A stretch of 64,000 nt of DNA from Tetrastigma voinierianum. Taxonomy: Eukaryota; Streptophyta; Magnoliopsida; Vitales; Vitaceae. The first letter of the stretch is position 1, and each line of letters begins with the position of its first letter. The notes beneath the pieces were generated by a model. It was given only the letters and a program-made list of their open reading frames with translations, was not told the origin of the DNA and made no database searches. The translations under genes and the position numbers were made by a program. Location of the stretch: positions 1 through 64,000 of the forward strand of contig JAEQBH010003870.1 of NCBI GenBank assembly GCA_016808115.1, written 5' to 3'. Shown here one piece after another: positions 11,240 through 22,920 of this stretch.

Positions 11240-11640
11240 CGTACTGATGGATAATTTGTGTTATGATCAATAACCGCAAATAATAAAATATGAAAATAAA
11301 GGAAAACATCATATTTATGTGGAAACCCTTGCAAAAAAAAACAAACAAAGGAGAAATTTTTACTATCAATCTAAAGAAGAAAAAATAGAGAGTCTGTGAA
11401 ATAATAATCTTAATATGTTGATATGATGAAATATCAAGCCGAAAAAGTTCATACCATAGAGCTTGCACCCTCTTAGGATCTTTATGAAATTTATGGGAAC
11501 TAGGCTACGACCTCTACTTTCTGCATGCTTAATCCTTTATTTTTTCTCAACTTTTTCTTTTTACACAAGTCGTATGTGGGCCTTTAGGTCTGACATAAGC
11601 CTAAAACCAGATTCGAGTCACAAAACAATAATCTCCACAT
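11240..11640 (-). repeat. Copia LTR remnant, 3' LTR of the reverse copia fragment
   Basis: On the minus strand a GTGGAGATTATTG phrase near 11636 resembles the copia polypurine tract and LTR start seen at 13051-13062. Downstream blocks (GGTATGAACTTTTTCGGCTTG, TTTCTCCTTTG) match the remnant at 3990-4110. It directly follows the reverse copia pol fragment, which is where the 3' LTR should be. Confidence 0.5.
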
Positions 11641-11726
11641 TGACATGAATTTCCAGCATAGCGAGAGAAAGCATGCAGACTCCATATCTCAAACAAAGGT
11701 CAAACCATCGCCTCTTCCACAACATG

Positions 11727-12965
11727 GCCCCATAAATTGAAAACTCAGCAACCAAGTCCAACCAAGTTTGAACAATGCACAAACTTGGCTATAGGAACTG
11801 ACTTAGTCATCATATCTGCAGGATTGTCTTGGGTTCCAACTTTACACACAACAATGTCACCACGAGCAATAATCTCACATACAAAATGATACCTCACATC
11901 AATATGCTTTGTCCTCTCATGAAACATCTTATCTTTGGTGAGAAATATAACACTCTAGCTATCTATCACAAAACAATGTAATGATATGTAGTTGTTCACT
12001 TAGCTCCCTAAACAATCCCTATGACCAAAGGGCGTCTTTACAAGCTTTTGTAACTGCCATGTACTTTGCCTCTGTAGTTGACAAAGCTATTGTAGGCTAA
12101 AGAGTAGCTTTCCAACTAATAGCACAACCTCCAATAGTGAACACGTATCTTGTAAGAGATCTCCTCTTATCGAGATCTCTAGCATAACTAGAATCAACGT
12201 ACCTTGCAACTCCATCTCTAGTCCTACCAAACTGCAAACAAACACTACTTGATCAACGCAAGTATCTCTGCAGTCACTGGGTGCCTTCCAATGTTCCTTG
12301 CCATGTTTTGTCATTTACATGCTGGACTGTATAGGCCAAATTTGGATGCGAGCACACCATGGCATACATCAAAGAACCCATAACACCAAAATATGGTACT
12401 CTGGACATGTAGTCAACCTCCTCATCTAACCATGGACATTGGGTTGATGAAAGTCTAAAATGAGCTGCAAGTGGAGTAGTAACAAGCTTCACATTTTCCA
12501 TGTTGAACCTGCGAAGCACCTTTTCAATATATCCCTTCGGCTTGGGATCAATCTTCCTGCCACTCTATCCTTTAGAATCTCCATCCCAAGTATTTTCTTG
12601 GTTGCTCCCAGATCATTCATCTCAAACTCACTATTAAGTTGCGCTTTTACAGTTCTTATCTCTTCTTTACTCTTGGCTGCTATAGCATGTCATCAACATA
12701 GAAGAGTGGGCGAGAAATGACTCATCATTGTATCATTTAGTAGACAAACCTATCAAAGCTACTCCTCTTAAAATCATGAGAGATCGTGAATGAGTCAAAT
12801 CTCTTATACCATTGTCTAGAGACTATTTCAAATCATAAAGAGACCCTCTTAAGTAGCTGAAACACAATCCTCCTTACCACAAACTATAAAACCCTCTATT
12901 CTGCATATAATTTCCTCCTAAAGCTCACCATGTAAAAATACGTGCTTCATCCAGCGCTCGAAGAT
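11727..12965 (-). pseudogene. Ty1/copia pol fragment: reverse transcriptase and RNase H
   Basis: In minus-strand order: an RT start AFLHGEL-like block near 12960; a LKKSLYGLKQSPRQWYKRF-like block with frameshifts at about 12750-12860; the catalytic YVDDM at 12686-12700; then MNDLGATKKILGMEILKD-like sequence; VGSLMYAMVCSHP-like residues near 12350; and the RNase H end HERTKHIDVRYHFVCEI plus DNPADMMTK at about 11770-11920. These are classic copia (Tork-like) signatures. Frameshifts after YVDDM and near 12250, together with stops, make it non-functional. Integrase, gag and the 5' LTR are absent: the fragment ends at about 12966 against unrelated sequence leading into a forward LTR. Confidence 0.85.
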
Positions 12966-13048
12966 CATATTCATGAAAAGCCACGATCCAGAGCAAAGCT
13001 CGAATTTGAAACTAACTTTACCTCGAATTGACTCGATGGAATTTGATA

Positions 13049-13060
13049 TGAGGTGGAGAT
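13049..13060 (+). other. Copia polypurine tract
   Basis: ATGAGGTGGAGAT directly precedes the LTR start TGTTAGAATA. It is the standard copia plus-strand primer region and belongs to the forward LTR, not to the reverse pol fragment on its left. Confidence 0.7.
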
Positions 13061-13537
13061 TGTTAGAATATATCAAATTCTAAATTTAGTATTTATTCCT
13101 TTTTTGTAATGAATATTGTAACGGATCATTCCTATTTGTTATATTATTGTAATATTATGTTTCCTTATAGAATAAGGAAATTTATTAAGAATATCCCTAT
13201 AAATATTTTGGGTCTTGAGGGGAAAAAGTTATGAGAGAGATTCGTGTGTGCACAAATGTAAGGATTTTAGGGATTAAGAGTTTTTGTGAGGTATTTTCTC
13301 ATTATTGTGGGCATCCTAAGGTTTTGTGATTTTGTGATTTTTCCTAGTCGTCGCAATACTTTGTTCTCAATCTTGTTCTTTGTATTTTTCGAGAATAATT
13401 GTAATGTTCTCTCTTGTCCACGAATGTAAACATAATTAGTGAACCAGTTAAAACCCTTGTGCACTTTATGTTGATTTATTTATCTTAGTGTTCTTGAATT
13501 CATATTCTCTGCATTAAAGCTTATATGATTTATAACA
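13061..13537 (+). repeat. Copia 3' LTR, forward orientation
   Basis: It begins TGTTAGAATATATCAAATTC after a polypurine tract and ends near TTATAACA. A TATA-like TATAAATA lies at 13198-13205. About 477 bases. Only about 95 bases of its own internal region survive (12966-13060) before the reverse copia fragment, so the two are chimeric neighbours. The right boundary is tentative. Confidence 0.65.
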
Positions 13538-14149
13538 ATTTGAATGTACCAAGAAACGATTGGGAAAATCATAAAATCGGGAAAGTACGAGGGAAAAAAA
13601 TACTAGAAAAATTGATTTCGTGTTTTGAGTTCAATGTAAGAAAAATATTATAAATAATCAAAGTTTCTTACAATTTTACATAATTTTAAATTTCTTAATC
13701 CTTATATAATAGATATAAACAAATAAAATGAGTTTAAATAAACAAATAGAATCATTTTATTAAGTTTAAATTTATTTTTTATTTTCCTTCAAATTTTCTA
13801 AACCACACGAGCTTGCTAAAGTAGCTAAGACTTAACATGCATCATGTGGGCTTAATTAATATAAATGTGATAAACTTATGCATCAAAAGTCATAAAATAG
13901 TCTTTTGTAATTTAGTGATTGCCCAATTTGTTCCCTTTACAATGTAAGATTATGCAATGAAGTCGAAAAATAATTTAGTAAAATGAAATAAATTTAACAT
14001 TTAAAAATGAGATCATACCAAAAATTCAATGCATATACATATATATAAAGTAATTAATTATTTTTTTATTTGAATTAATTAATCATAATTAATATAATTA
14101 TATCCAAATAAATTTTAGTATTTAATAAACAAGTATATTATTATTTGTC
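13538..14149. other. AT-rich spacer, no gene seen
   Basis: Long A/T runs and short TA repeats. No coding, RNA or repeat structure that I can support. Confidence 0.5.
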
Positions 14150-14466
14150 AAAATTTAAAGGTGAGTATATTATTCAATGACCTTTCTTTGACAAAATTAT
14201 TCTTTGAGATTAACTTTTTCTTTTAAAAAATAGTTTATTTATTATTATTTATTTATAATAGTCAAGTTAAAGGAAGCACACATGTGGAGAGGCAAGCTCC
14301 CTACCGGTCCGGGTCTTGTCATTCATATTTTAGTTATTCAATGCTCTTTTTCATTATTATCATATTTCTAATTATTATTGTTCACTTTTTATCTATGTTC
14401 ACATTTTTGTGAAATACTCTTATTCACTTTAATACTAATCAAATAAATCGGTTTCTTATGGTTAAT
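14150..14466 (+). repeat. Dispersed repeat Y, copy 1, left part
   Basis: TCATTCATATTTTAGTTATT through CATACTAATCAAATAAA-type sequence is repeated at 51650-51760, giving a second copy of the same repeat. Copy 1 is cut at 14466 by the Tekay-like element and resumes at 26549. The nature of Y is unknown; it has no coding region. Confidence 0.7.
14462..14466 (+). repeat. Target-site duplication TTAAT, left
   Basis: TTAAT directly precedes LTR B, and the same five bases follow LTR C at 26549-26553. Five bases is the usual Ty3 integrase spacing. Confidence 0.95.
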
Positions 14467-14842
14467 TGTGAAAACCCTAGTAAATTTAAAAAAAAATTCT
14501 TTAATACGGTCAACTACCGTTACAATATAAATTGCAAACCCGGAAAATCTCTAGATCTCGAATGACGACATGGACTATACTGTTAGGTTCGTCTCACGAA
14601 ATCTAGCTACCCTGGCAAATTACGTTGAATTACGGGCTAGTCGAGATTTCCGCATTATTTAAAATAAACGGCGAATGATGAGGTGACATTTGGCATGATG
14701 CCACACGGCATCATGTCCATCACAAGAGGGGGCATGTGGATGGTGGATGCTACATGGCAAGAAGCTTGGTGGCCATGTGTCACATGGGAAGGAGATGCTA
14801 GTGTCATGCAGGACACTTGTTAAGGGAAAAGAATGTGAAGGT

Positions 14843-15468
14843 TGTGAATTTTTGTGGACTTTGCTTGAGATCCTCCGTTGGAAGACCCGACGGACCCCAT
14901 CTTATAGTTCAATGGCCCAATCAGCCTACGTTGGCCAAAACCTGATGTGATCTCGGACCCAATCATAATGCATTTACAAGACGAACCTAAACATGCTTCC
15001 TCAGTCGGGCGGGAGACATAATGCATGAACGCAATCCTTCTTGGTCGGCTACCATCTTTAAGGCAACCAGCTGATCTCCCTTAGCTTAAACTAATAACCA
15101 CCCATGAGTCACACACGTAACCTTCCTGATGGCGGTCAAACACAGAAGATAAGGGCGGTGTGGCGATATAAAAGGAAGAATATGTCATAACACGCGAACA
15201 AAGAGCCCTCTTCCCCTTCCGTTTCGGAAAGGAATCGCCTACCTACCATGTTAAGCGGACAACAGCCCTCCTCCATAAAGAGAGAAGTGTGAAAGTAAGA
15301 ACCTCTTAGTTGAAAATGCAGATTGATTTCTCTCTAGATCTCGAGACGACTTTGGCATCGGAGAGAAGCCAAGCCTTACCACCTTTGCTCTCTTGTTTAT
15401 CTTGCAGGTACATGCTAGCTAGTTGATGCTTCGATGACCCAGTGACTTAGAAAATTCAGGAGACTACA
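14843..15468 (+). mobile_element. Solo LTR Z nested in LTR B
   Basis: This 626-base segment is absent from LTRs A and C at the matching place. It starts TGTGAATTTTTGTGG and ends GGAGACTACA, and it is flanked by AAGGT at 14838-14842 and 15469-15473. The uninterrupted sister LTR C reads AATGTGAAGGTGACAC there, with AAGGT once. A TATA box (TATAAAAGG) lies at 15167-15175. TG...CA ends, a five-base duplication and no coding region identify a solo LTR of an element family not otherwise seen here. Confidence 0.93.
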
Positions 15469-15907
15469 AAGGTGACACATGAAACCTATGTGTCACTAGA
15501 ATTGATAAGTGTAAGAGAATGGAAACAAGGAGAAAAGAAAAACGGTAAGAAAGAAGAAAAGAGAAGAAAAATGAGGAAGAAAGAAAAGAAAGAGAGGGAA
15601 AGGAAAGAGGAAAAGAAAGGAGTGTCAAGTAATAAGCAGGCCTGGACAGCGAAGACCTGGAACTGCACTACAAAAGGTAGGTTTCCTCTTACTCCGGTTC
15701 ATTTCACGCCTAAGGGCCGTGTAGGGGCCTAAAGATTTCGCCCTACTTTGGGGAAAATTATTTCATTGTGTAGTCTGTTTTTGGTTGTGGGGCAATCATG
15801 GACCGATTATATGAGTTCCCGGGACCATCGAGACCGAGCACGACGTCCCGGAACTGATCAAATCTTAGCAGAATGGAAAACAAGGGTATGCCCGAATTTC
15901 CGCACCC

Positions 15908-17415
15908 TGATTCGTGCCACGGTAGGGTGATCCGGAATCAACAAAATTTGTTTCCTATGTTCCTCTTCAGTAGTCAAGCTCTTTGCCAGTAGCCAGTCAA
16001 GGTCGAACACGGGGATGGGTTTTCTTCGTGAAATGAGAGTGCGATTGGTTGAAAATGGTATTTCTCTTTGGATTTTGGGTTTTGTTCAAAAGCAGTGGGT
16101 TGGATGGTTATGGCGCATATAAATTAAAGGAAATTTTAGAAAAGACTCCTTGAAGTTTTGGAGTCCTTTAGTTGGATTTTTAAGGTGTATTCATGCCTGG
16201 GTTTTGTTTCCTGTTGGGGATGACCTATAGTCGTTTCCCAAGCGGACCTTGGTTGTAAAACCTAAACTACTAAATTACTCCCTCATGAATATGCTAATTG
16301 ACATTCAAGTCCTAACGGTGTGCTTATGGCCTCGAAAAACTGCAGCTAATGGGAGACTGACTAGGTGGATGAAAGTGGATCTAGATTCAGCATCCTTTGT
16401 AACCACTAAGCTTGTCAAATACCGTAGCGAGGCTGAATCTAGGAGGTTTCAACCTAAGGTGAGATGCGAGGCTTAAATGTATAAATGCGGTGTGTCCGTA
16501 GAGAGGGCGAAAAACACCTCTGAGCCTCACAGTGACCTTCCTCTTCAAGGAAAGGGAGCTTAGCCAAACATCCTTTGAGTTGTCATCCTCAAAGGGGGTG
16601 TTTGGAAGCCAAGAAAATGAGAGAAAGAGGAGAGAGAGAAGAGAGAAAAATATAACCTAAAATAGAAAACACTTGAGGAAAACCATAAAAATGAAAAGTT
16701 AGGGTTACAAAGTTATGGGCAGCTTATATAGCCAAACCCAAAGTGTGAAAATACAAAAATGCCTAAAATATGAAATTACATAAGGGACAAAATGGTAATT
16801 TATCAAAACGTGGTCGTTTGAAATCAAAAATACCAAAAACAGAAATTTAGGATTTTGTATCGGGAAGTTTAGCTAGCATAGCGAAAATTTAAGCTATGCT
16901 AGAAATTTATTTAACCTAGAAACTATCAGAGATAGCAAAATGAGAATTTGCTAGGAGCAAGTATTTACCGTAGCTAGCGAAATTTCGCCCAGCAGAAAAT
17001 TTCACATAGCGAAAATTTAGCTAGAAGTTGCGAAATTTTAAGCTATGATTACGAGTACCGCAATCAGCTGAGAATTTTGCAATCATGGCGAAAATCCTGG
17101 ATTGCTTTCTACGCTGCTCTTGCATCATACTGCCTTTTTAATCATCACTTTTGCCTTCAATTCTTCAGCCCATCTTGACATTTCATCGCCTCGGCTTGGT
17201 GGGGAGTGCAGGGATTCTTGCATTCGACACCCGATAAAAGCCCCGAGCTTCTTGGCCCAAGTTCTAGAGACTGCAAAACTATATTAAATAATCTCGAAAC
17301 AAATCGGAAGCACTAAGTGGACATGCACATGACAATTGGCTTATTATATGATTAGTGCACAAAAGCCTTGAAAACCTATCTCGAATAGGGCTCGAAATAG
17401 CACTTTTGGGCCTGT
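15908..17415 (-). mobile_element. Solo LTR X1 nested in LTR B
   Basis: LTRs A and C lack this 1508-base block. Its plus-strand left edge TGATTCGTGCCACGG matches the edges of X LTRs at 50018 and (reversed) near 41053. Its right edge GAAATAGCACTTTTGGGCC matches 25886, 42110 and the reverse of 27943. The flanks CACCC (15903-15907) and CTCCC (17416-17420) fit a target duplication with one change. It contains GCGAAATTT-type motifs at 16870-17090. Read on the minus strand it is a full-length LTR of family X. Confidence 0.82.
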
Positions 17416-18755
17416 CTCCCCCTGCGAATCCAAGCGGCGTGACTTCGGACGACCATAACTTTCTCGTCCAAACTCCGATTTGTGTGTTCTTGGACTCTAC
17501 AAAAAGCTTGTTGAGTCTAAAATTTAATAAGATGAAGTGCTCATCAAATTATAGAAACTGAACAGTGGGCAGTTCTTTGGACAGTTGAGCAGTCCATCTA
17601 TCGTTTGGAACCTGTTTGGAACACAGTTTATCATCTTTCGGGGCTGTGCAACAAGGCCATGTTGAATTTTGTAGTATTTACAAAATTTGGAATTTCTAGA
17701 CTAGTCTAGATTTTAAAATTGAAATATGGCGGTTAAATGGCAAGGAATGGCGCAAATTATTTATTACGTAAATTGAATAATATGTTAATCATTAAAGTAT
17801 GTGATATATGTGGGATAAAAATGAAAACAATATATGCATTAAACATAATTTATCAAATGACGCGCCGACATGTAATGTGTGTGATTTATATGTTGCATGT
17901 GACACATAGCGTACATAGCATGAAATGATGCAATGACACTTGCATTGCATTTATACACGAGACATCGCATAACATGGGTGTGAGTGCATGGAAATGTCCT
18001 GACCATTTGTGTTTGAGGTTCGATGGTACATGAGAATGAAAATGATTGTCGGAGGCCCATCCTGATACTTCTCGAGTGACCAAAGTCACGTATCGAGGAG
18101 ATTGACCCGCGATGCTTCTCGGAGGCGACCAAGTGCGATCGGGCGGCGCCACACTATATATCTCGGAGGCCTCCACACTATATCTAGGAGACTGTCAATA
18201 AAATAAATAAAACAAAAAGATTTATGGGACGCCTGCCAAGCGGTTTCACACCTTGGCATGATGCATGTGTGAGGGAATCAATGAGGACTCGGGATTAGGT
18301 CATGATTGGTCGCATCTTATTAATGACATGTAGGCATTTCAAGTGTGTGATGGTGTAACTGGCATTGCAAGTGCACTTATATGGGGAGTAGCCCTTGTAG
18401 GAGATATATCTACTGGGCTTTGCTCACCCCATCGTGGGATCACCCTTTTAGGTACATGAGAGGACGGCGCTCCTTCAAGGCCGTAAGTATGAAGAGGGCC
18501 GGGTTATGGCCTTGAACACTGTGTTTGTAAAATATATTGGGACAATCTGTTTTGATATATTTTTTTTTGTAAAAGATTTGAATTTCAAACTCTTCTATAA
18601 TAATATAGGAAGTTGTATGTTTTCAAGAAAAATATAAAGAAATGAGTCCATGTGAATGGGATTGCCTAGCGTGGACATCGGATCATCCGACGCCCACAAA
18701 TATTCCACGAGTTGACGGATTGTCAACCGAACCCCCGGGTTCGGGCGTCACGACT

Positions 18756-18767
18756 TGGTATCAGAGC
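18756..18767 (+). other. Primer-binding site of G1, initiator Met-tRNA type
   Basis: TGGTATCAGAGC, complementary to the 3' end of plant initiator-Met tRNA, lies two bases after the LTR end. It marks the start of the internal region. Confidence 0.95.
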
Positions 18768-19219
18768 TTAAGTTAATGATTACCTAGGATCTCAAAGTAG
18801 AGAATTATCCACAGGTGTTTTCGGATATTGGCTTGCTCGGAGGCGGCTGATATCGAGAGTTAGGTATACAAATACCTAAGATTAGTGGGCATGGGTGTAG
18901 AACACGACATTGTGTACATTGATTGCTTTTGTGTTCTAATATGTTCCACGGGAGATGTATTGTGGTTGTGTGAATATATACATGATAGAATGTGTATAGA
19001 AATTGAAGAACACTAGGTTATGGCGTAACCTTGAGGTTCGGAGAAGCGAAAAAAAGCGGGATGCGTAGAATGGATTTATTTATTAGTGTTTGGCATTTAT
19101 GCACCACTAATGTGATAAATGAAAGAGAATCTCAAATTGCTATCTTAACACAATAGATATGTCGAGACACGGAATAGAAGTCGTCCACGGGCGGTAGTCG
19201 ACCGTCGGCTTTGATCGGT
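18768..19219 (+). other. G1 untranslated leader, no gene
   Basis: Leader between the primer site and gag. No domain or open frame can be supported. Confidence 0.6.
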
Positions 19220-20050
19220 GGCGATGGGCGCTACATTTACCGGCGGTATGCAGGACCTTCAGGCTGGCGGCGGTCGGGAGGGCGAGTTACCTCCAAAGGG
19301 TTAGAGCACATCATCCTCCTACGTTCAGAGGGTGAGAGGACCCGGTGGTGGCTGACCATTGGTTTCGGCAGGTAGAGAGAGTTTTGGAGGTTATAGAGAT
19401 TACCTCCGCTGTGACATGGATCCGTCTGGCGACATTTCAGCTGGAGGGTGAGCCTAAGTATGGTGGAATTGGGTGAAAACCTCTAAGGATTGGGAGGCCA
19501 TGACATGGGTAGATTTTAGAGCGCTCTTTATGAGCAAGTTTTTCCCGGCATCAGCTAGGTATGCTAAGGCTCGGGAGTTTCTCGGGTTAAGATAGGGAAC
19601 CATGACAGTACTCGAATACGTGGCTAAGTTCACAAAGTTAGCACGTTTCGGGGATGATTATGTGGCCACAAATATGGCCAAGGTCAGGAAATTTGAGGAT
19701 GGTCTAAAGTTGTCCATCCAGGGCAAGATTGTGGGACTTCTTCTACAAGATATGGACTACATGGTCGTATGACTAGGTATAGAAGAGATTGATGATGCTC
19801 GGCGAATCAAGATGAAGTGCTAGTTAGAAGAGGAAGGAGGATGAACCTTCTTCGAGGCTCGAGGAAAGTAAGGACTTTTATTCCTCGAGGACGTCTAGTC
19901 TGAGAGCCACGACTATCGGGGCGAGCCCGGAGGTGTTAGCCATGCGGGGCGTTATAATTACCATTTCGGCTGGACATGTGGGGGCCTGAAATTTACCCCA
20001 AAGGCAAGGATCCCAAAGTTATGGGACACCATAGTTTCAGGTACCAGTGG
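19220..20050 (+). pseudogene. G1 gag (capsid and nucleocapsid), broken
   Basis: The capsid-like core reads, across frame changes, VLEVIEITS-like then ATFQLEGE, ALFMSKFFPASARYAKAREFL, VLEYVAKFTKLARFGDDYVA and KVRKFEDGLKLS, at 19370-19740. This is the Tekay-type gag that packages element RNA into particles. The CCHC nucleocapsid region is reduced to a GHVG / PQRQGSQSYG-like trace at 19970-20035, with its cysteines lost. At least four frameshifts and stops (for example in the region after 19580) prevent translation. The start is not preserved; an ATG at 19228 begins sequence resembling the usual N-terminus. Confidence 0.8.
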
Positions 20051-20284
20051 AGCGTCTATAGACACCGTTTGTTCCTTCTTACCTGCAAAGATGAGGCCGG
20101 AGGACCGGTTTCGGCGCGATTACTACGCGAGTGCCTTCGATCGGAGCATCGTCGGAGGCCGGGTATGGGTCGGCGGGGGTTAGGGGCCACAGGCGCGCCC
20201 GGGGACCCGGGGGCATGTTTGCGCCATGGTACCACGGGACTAAGCACATGGGAGCATTCAGTCATGCGGGTATGTTTTTGTTAT

Positions 20285-20400
20285 CTACTTTATGGTAAGA
20301 TCATATTGGATCTGGTGCATCGCATTCATTTATTCTTTGCATCATGTGTAGAGGAGTTCGGCAGAATTGAGACATTGGAGAAGCCATTGTATTAACTCTC
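20285..20400 (+). pseudogene. G1 aspartic protease remnant
   Basis: Bases 20304-20335 read GSGASHSFI in one frame, matching the retroviral-type DSGASHSFI active site, but the catalytic Asp codon is lost or shifted. Sequence on either side cannot be joined in one frame. The position between gag and RT fits. Between 20050 and 20285 the sequence is GC-rich and frame-shifted, with only weak family resemblance. Confidence 0.65.
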
Positions 20401-20670
20401 ACGAGATTAGGGTGAGTGTTATTGAGGATATGTCACAGTGTGAGTTAAGTCTTGAGTTCTACTCATAGTGGTTGAGTCATGGACATGACCGAGTTTGTTG
20501 ATGTCATCCTCGGGATGGGTTGTGGTTGGCGGCCTACCAGGGTGGAATCATCGATTGTGATCGTGGGAAATTCACTGCCTTACACCACGAGGATAGAGTA
20601 TGTGTTATGTTCGGGATAAGTACGGTAACACTATTTGTGTATGACTCGGTGCTTGCGGTTGGGTTGAGGG

Positions 20671-21600
20671 TTGGCTAAGCGGAAGCCTTGGAGGATGGGG
20701 TGGGGAATGAGAGGCGTGAGTCTACCTCGGGTAGTTTGCGAGTACGAGGATGTTTTTCCGGACGAGTTACCGGGATTACCCTTACCAAGGGATGTAGACT
20801 TCTGCATCGAGTTACATCCTGGCACGTCTCCTATTTCTATGACTCCACATACGATGACACTAGTTGAGTTGCAAGAAGTCAAGGTCCAACTGCAGGAATT
20901 GTTGGATAAAGGGTTCATTAGACCTAGCACTTCACCTTGGGGTGCTGCAGTTCTGGTACCAAGAAGAAGGATAAGACCTAACCATTGTGTGATGATTATC
21001 GACAATTGAGCGGGGTTACGATCAAAGAATCAGTATCCCTTACGAGATTGATGATCTGTTTTGATCGAATGAGAGGGGCGCGAGTCTCCCGAGATAGACC
21101 TTACTTGCCGAGGTTGTCATCGATGAGGTTACGGAGGCAGCATCCTAAGACAGCGATCGAGACCTGCGGTATGGTCATTTCGAGTTCATAGTGATGCCTT
21201 TAGGATGCGCAGATGCACGATATTCATGGACCTCATCGTAGGGTGTTCCAGCTCTATCTAGATTAGTTTGTGGTTCTTTGTTGACGATATCTTGATCTAC
21301 TCCCAATCAGAGGAGGAACATGAGGATCATTGAGAGTTGTTCTCAGGGCCCTCTCGGAGAACATCGAGTTATATACGGGGATTCGATTAAGTGCGAATTT
21401 TGACTTCTTGAGGTGAAGTTTTTGGGAGCATGTAGTGTCGACCCCGGATGTCTCTCCCCATGGACGGGAGAGAAGGTTAAGACAGTTATGAGTTGGGAGG
21501 ACCAAAGTCGGTTTTTCGAGATCACATGATTTTTGGGATTGAGTAGAGATTCTGGGAGGTTCATTGAGACTTCTCCCAGCTAGCTACACTGTGGCAGAGT
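20671..21600 (+). pseudogene. G1 reverse transcriptase, broken
   Basis: The N-terminal segment is open at 20671-21008 (112 codons from ATG) and carries VVCEYEDVFPDELPGLP, LQELLDKGFIRPSTSPWGAAV and the start of the CDDYRQLS motif. The catalytic site reads FVDDILIYSQ at 21277-21306, with both Asp codons intact (FVDD at 21277-21288). Residues like EVKFLG and SVFEI follow by 21560. Frameshifts occur after 21000, in the fingers and palm (21060-21250) and after the catalytic box. The enzyme would copy RNA to DNA in a living element. Confidence 0.85.
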
Positions 21601-21639
21601 TGACTGGAAGGTCGGGATTTTAGTGGGATGACTTGGCGT

Positions 21640-22075
21640 GAGTGGCATTCTAGGAGTGAAAGGAGGTTGACTTGGCTCCTATTCTGATCGTCCGAAAAGG
21701 GGACGTCGCCGTATCTTGTGATGCCTTGAAGACGGAATGGGTTTGTTTTAATGTAGTCAGGAGGGTTGTGGCGAGCATGGTTCACAGACGGTTTAAGAGA
21801 CCTGGCAGGCCGCCTTACGTGATATGGAGCTTTGGCCATAGTCTTTTGCCTTAAAGATTTGCACCACTATTTATACGTTGAGTAGTTTGGGGTGTTTTTC
21901 GACCTGAAACATGAGCATCTTTACGGCGGGACCTCAACATGAGGCAGCGTAGATGGATGGAGTATCTGGAGGATTATGACTTCACTTTTCTTTACCACCT
22001 TAGTAAGGCAAATGTAGTGGCTAATGTGCTCAGTCTGAAGTCACGGGAGTACTTGCTAGTGTATCTTCCGGGGAA
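21640..22075 (+). pseudogene. G1 RNase H remnant
   Basis: Recognisable pieces are APILIVRKGD...AVSCDA near 21670-21730 and DLNMRQRRWMEYLEDYDFTFLYH followed by KANVVANVLS-like sequence at 21925-22035. These are the end of a Ty3 RNase H and its tether to integrase. The middle is shortened and shifted in frame. Confidence 0.75.
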
Positions 22076-22329
22076 GTAGTAGATATGAGGCGTAGGACAA
22101 TTTGGGCTGCGATACAATGATCGAACTCGAGGGCGTTAGAGATTTGGTGGCTAAGCACCTGCTAAGCAAAGTGATTGAGTCCAGGGACTGAGGCCTTGAG
22201 TGGTGTCCATCGGGACAAGTGCGATCAAGTACGTATGATGAGGTTGGGCCATTCCACCTGAGGAAGGCGATCTTCGGTATAGGAGGCGGGTTGTAGTTCC
22301 CGACTAACTTATTTGAGAGGAGATCCTCG

Positions 22330-22920
22330 CTGGAGTTCTTATTGCTCTCGGTTTTAGAATTGCATCGAATTGCACGAAGATGTACCATGATTTTCTTAGC
22401 GATGTGTGGGCAGAGGATGAAAAAAGCCGTTGGGGATTTCATTCGGTGTCTCACGTGCGACGGTAAAAATTTGAAACTAAACGGTAGAAATTCACTCAGC
22501 CAACTGAGTAGCGAGTGGAAGTGGGAACATGTCACGATGGACTTTGTGACTCACTTACCATGGACAGTATGGAAGCATAATGCAGTATGGATGATAGTTG
22601 ACCGACTCACTAAGTCGTCACATTTTCTAGTTGTGCGATGACCTTCACATTGGAGGAATTATGAGCGTATATCACGAAATAGTCGGCTTCATGGGTGCTA
22701 GTCACATTATTATCGGATAGAGATTTAGATTCGACTCACTTTTATGAATAGCTTCCGCAAGGCCATGGGTGCAGCGGTTGATGTGAAGTCTTGCGTTTCA
22801 TCCACAAGCGAATGGTCGATCAAGAAGGACCATACGGTGTTAGAGAGAGGGATCGCTGGCAGCATGCGTCTGGATCTCGAGGGTGATGGGAGGAGCATTG
22901 CCCTTAGTAGGGATTAGCTA
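22330..22920 (+). pseudogene. G1 integrase: zinc-binding and catalytic core
   Basis: An open stretch of about 99 codons at 22342-22638 includes the C-x2-C end of the zinc-binding region (RCLTC), then WKWEHVTMDFVTHLP with the first catalytic Asp at 22540-22542, and VDRLTKSSHFL. Later blocks (ISDRD-like at about 22690-22720, KAMG at 22755, FHPQANG at 22797) are in other frames. The catalytic Glu region is damaged. Integrase would join element DNA to the host chromosome. Confidence 0.85.

Larger units (their letters stand above)
14467..18753 (+). repeat. 5' LTR of G1 (LTR B), expanded by two insertions
   Basis: Starts TGTGAAAACCCTAG and ends GGGCGTCACGA, just before the primer site. Its 4287 bases shrink to about 2.1 kb after removing solo LTR Z (14843-15468) and solo LTR X1 (15908-17415) with their duplications. 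That agrees with LTR A at 2.2 kb and LTR C at 2.4 kb without X2. Confidence 0.9.

Noticed and set aside
19976..20395. 139-codon ORF that could be a new gene upstream of RT
   Set aside because: It is a shifted frame through the gag end and protease; GSGASHSFI appears in the alternative frame at the expected place.
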